From the NCBI RefSeq assembly GCF_025499465.1, contig NZ_JAIMCA010000002.1, positions 372,001-436,000 on the forward strand: a stretch of 64,000 nucleotides of DNA, in the 5' to 3' direction. The notes under the pieces are model-generated. The model was not told where the DNA came from. It did not search any database and was given only the letters and a program-made list of their open reading frames with translations. The stretch comes from Allobosea sp. BH3 (lineage in GTDB: Bacteria > Pseudomonadota > Alphaproteobacteria > Rhizobiales > Beijerinckiaceae). Both the position numbers and the translations under genes were made by a program. Below are positions 63,651 to 64,000 of the stretch, in pieces (positions within the stretch are counted from its first letter, which is position 1; each line of letters begins with the position of its first letter).

Positions 63651-64000
63651 ATGCGTCAGGTCGGACATTTCATCGGCGGCAAGCAGGTCGCCGGCACCTC
63701 GGGACGGACCTCGGACATCTTCCAGCCGATGGATGGCTCTGTGATCGGCAAGGTGGCGCTCGCCAGCGCCGCCGAGCTCGACGCCGCCGTGCAGAACGCC
63801 GCAGAGGCGCAGCCGAAATGGGCGGCGGTCAATCCGCAGCGCCGCGCCCGCGTGCTGATGAAATTCCTCGACCTGATCGCGCAGAACAATGACGAACTCG
63901 CCGAACTGCTCGCCCGCGAGCACGGCAAGACGATCCCCGACGCCAAGGGCGACATCCAGCGCGGCGTTGAGGTGGTGGAATTCTCCCTCGGCGTGCCGAA
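63651..64000 (+). CDS. mmsA: Methylmalonate-semialdehyde dehydrogenase (CoA-acylating), N-terminal part
   Basis: Cut by the window end after 116 residues. GGGAGG precedes the ATG at 63651. The protein starts MRQVGHFIGGKQVAGTSG, then IFQPMDGSVIGKVALAS, and has LAREHGKTIPDAKGDIQRG (about 88-106), the MmsA/IolA-type N-terminus. The enzyme turns methylmalonate or malonate semialdehyde into propionyl- or acetyl-CoA in valine or inositol breakdown. Catalytic Cys lies outside the window. Confidence 0.9.
   Translation, partial: MRQVGHFIGGKQVAGTSGRTSDIFQPMDGSVIGKVALASAAELDAAVQNAAEAQPKWAAVNPQRRARVLMKFLDLIAQNNDELAELLAREHGKTIPDAKGDIQRGVEVVEFSLGVP

Overview
The window is a 64 kb stretch of high-G+C chromosome from an alphaproteobacterium of the order Hyphomicrobiales (Rhizobiales). 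Gene order and protein types fit a Bosea- or Bradyrhizobium-like lineage; that placement is inference. The evidence is the conserved block of chorismate mutase, hisC, tyrC / metX, metW / clpB / DUF2293 / MOSC / DUF4167 / prmC, prfA, ptsP, a PleD-like cyclase, many LysR regulators and ABC transporters, and several classes of intergenic palindromic repeat. No phage genes, transposases, rRNA or CRISPR array were seen. Coding density is high and most units are short operons with 1-8 bp overlaps.

Layout. 1-2208: end of cydA, cydB and the small subunit cydX (cytochrome bd oxidase). 2410-12061: a DeoR-type regulator, a PhnD-C-E-E phosphonate-type transporter whose last gene overlaps a HAD phosphatase, then a second transporter (binding protein, fused double permease, ATPase) with a palindrome between binding protein and permease. 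12197-18891: LysR regulator, hydantoinase/oxoprolinase A and B, HpcH/HpaI aldolase and a uronate-dehydrogenase-like protein; the same 19-bp LysR-type box lies before lysR and before hyuA. 19377-19452: tRNA-Thr(CGT). 19575-22489: chorismate mutase, hisC, tyrC. 22664-24457: metX-metW, converging on clpB at a perfect hairpin. 27326-34655: DUF2293, MOSC, DUF4167, prmC, a small secreted protein, prfA and ptsP. 34801-39275: otsA divergent from otsB and a GH15 enzyme (trehalose metabolism).

39395-43176: M20 peptidase, a split ChrA-type pair, a LysE exporter and a membrane protein, with dense repeats. 43386-52197: probable lysine/pipecolate catabolic locus. A LysR gene, an FAD oxidoreductase and a DinB protein run leftward; an ALDH7-type semialdehyde dehydrogenase, glutaryl-CoA dehydrogenase, a CaiB-type CoA transferase and an unassigned ThDP enzyme run rightward. 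A perfect 20-bp dyad sits beside the lysR start.

52205-56683: cytochrome b561, YceI, a secreted protein, HdeD, an SDR and transaldolase. 56908-59683: iron-type binding protein and permease without an ATPase. 59786-61090: REC-REC-GGDEF cyclase with a degenerate I-site. 61145-62585: SDR and MarR, divergent across repeated 12-bp operators. 62595-64000: LysR gene divergent from the start of methylmalonate-semialdehyde dehydrogenase.

The most promising lead is the lysine locus. The ThDP enzyme overlapping the CoA-transferase gene suggests an untested route 2-oxoadipate -> glutarate semialdehyde -> glutarate -> glutaryl-CoA. Next come the duplicated LysR box around the hydantoinase operon, the MarR operator array, and the two-transporter-plus-phosphatase unit.
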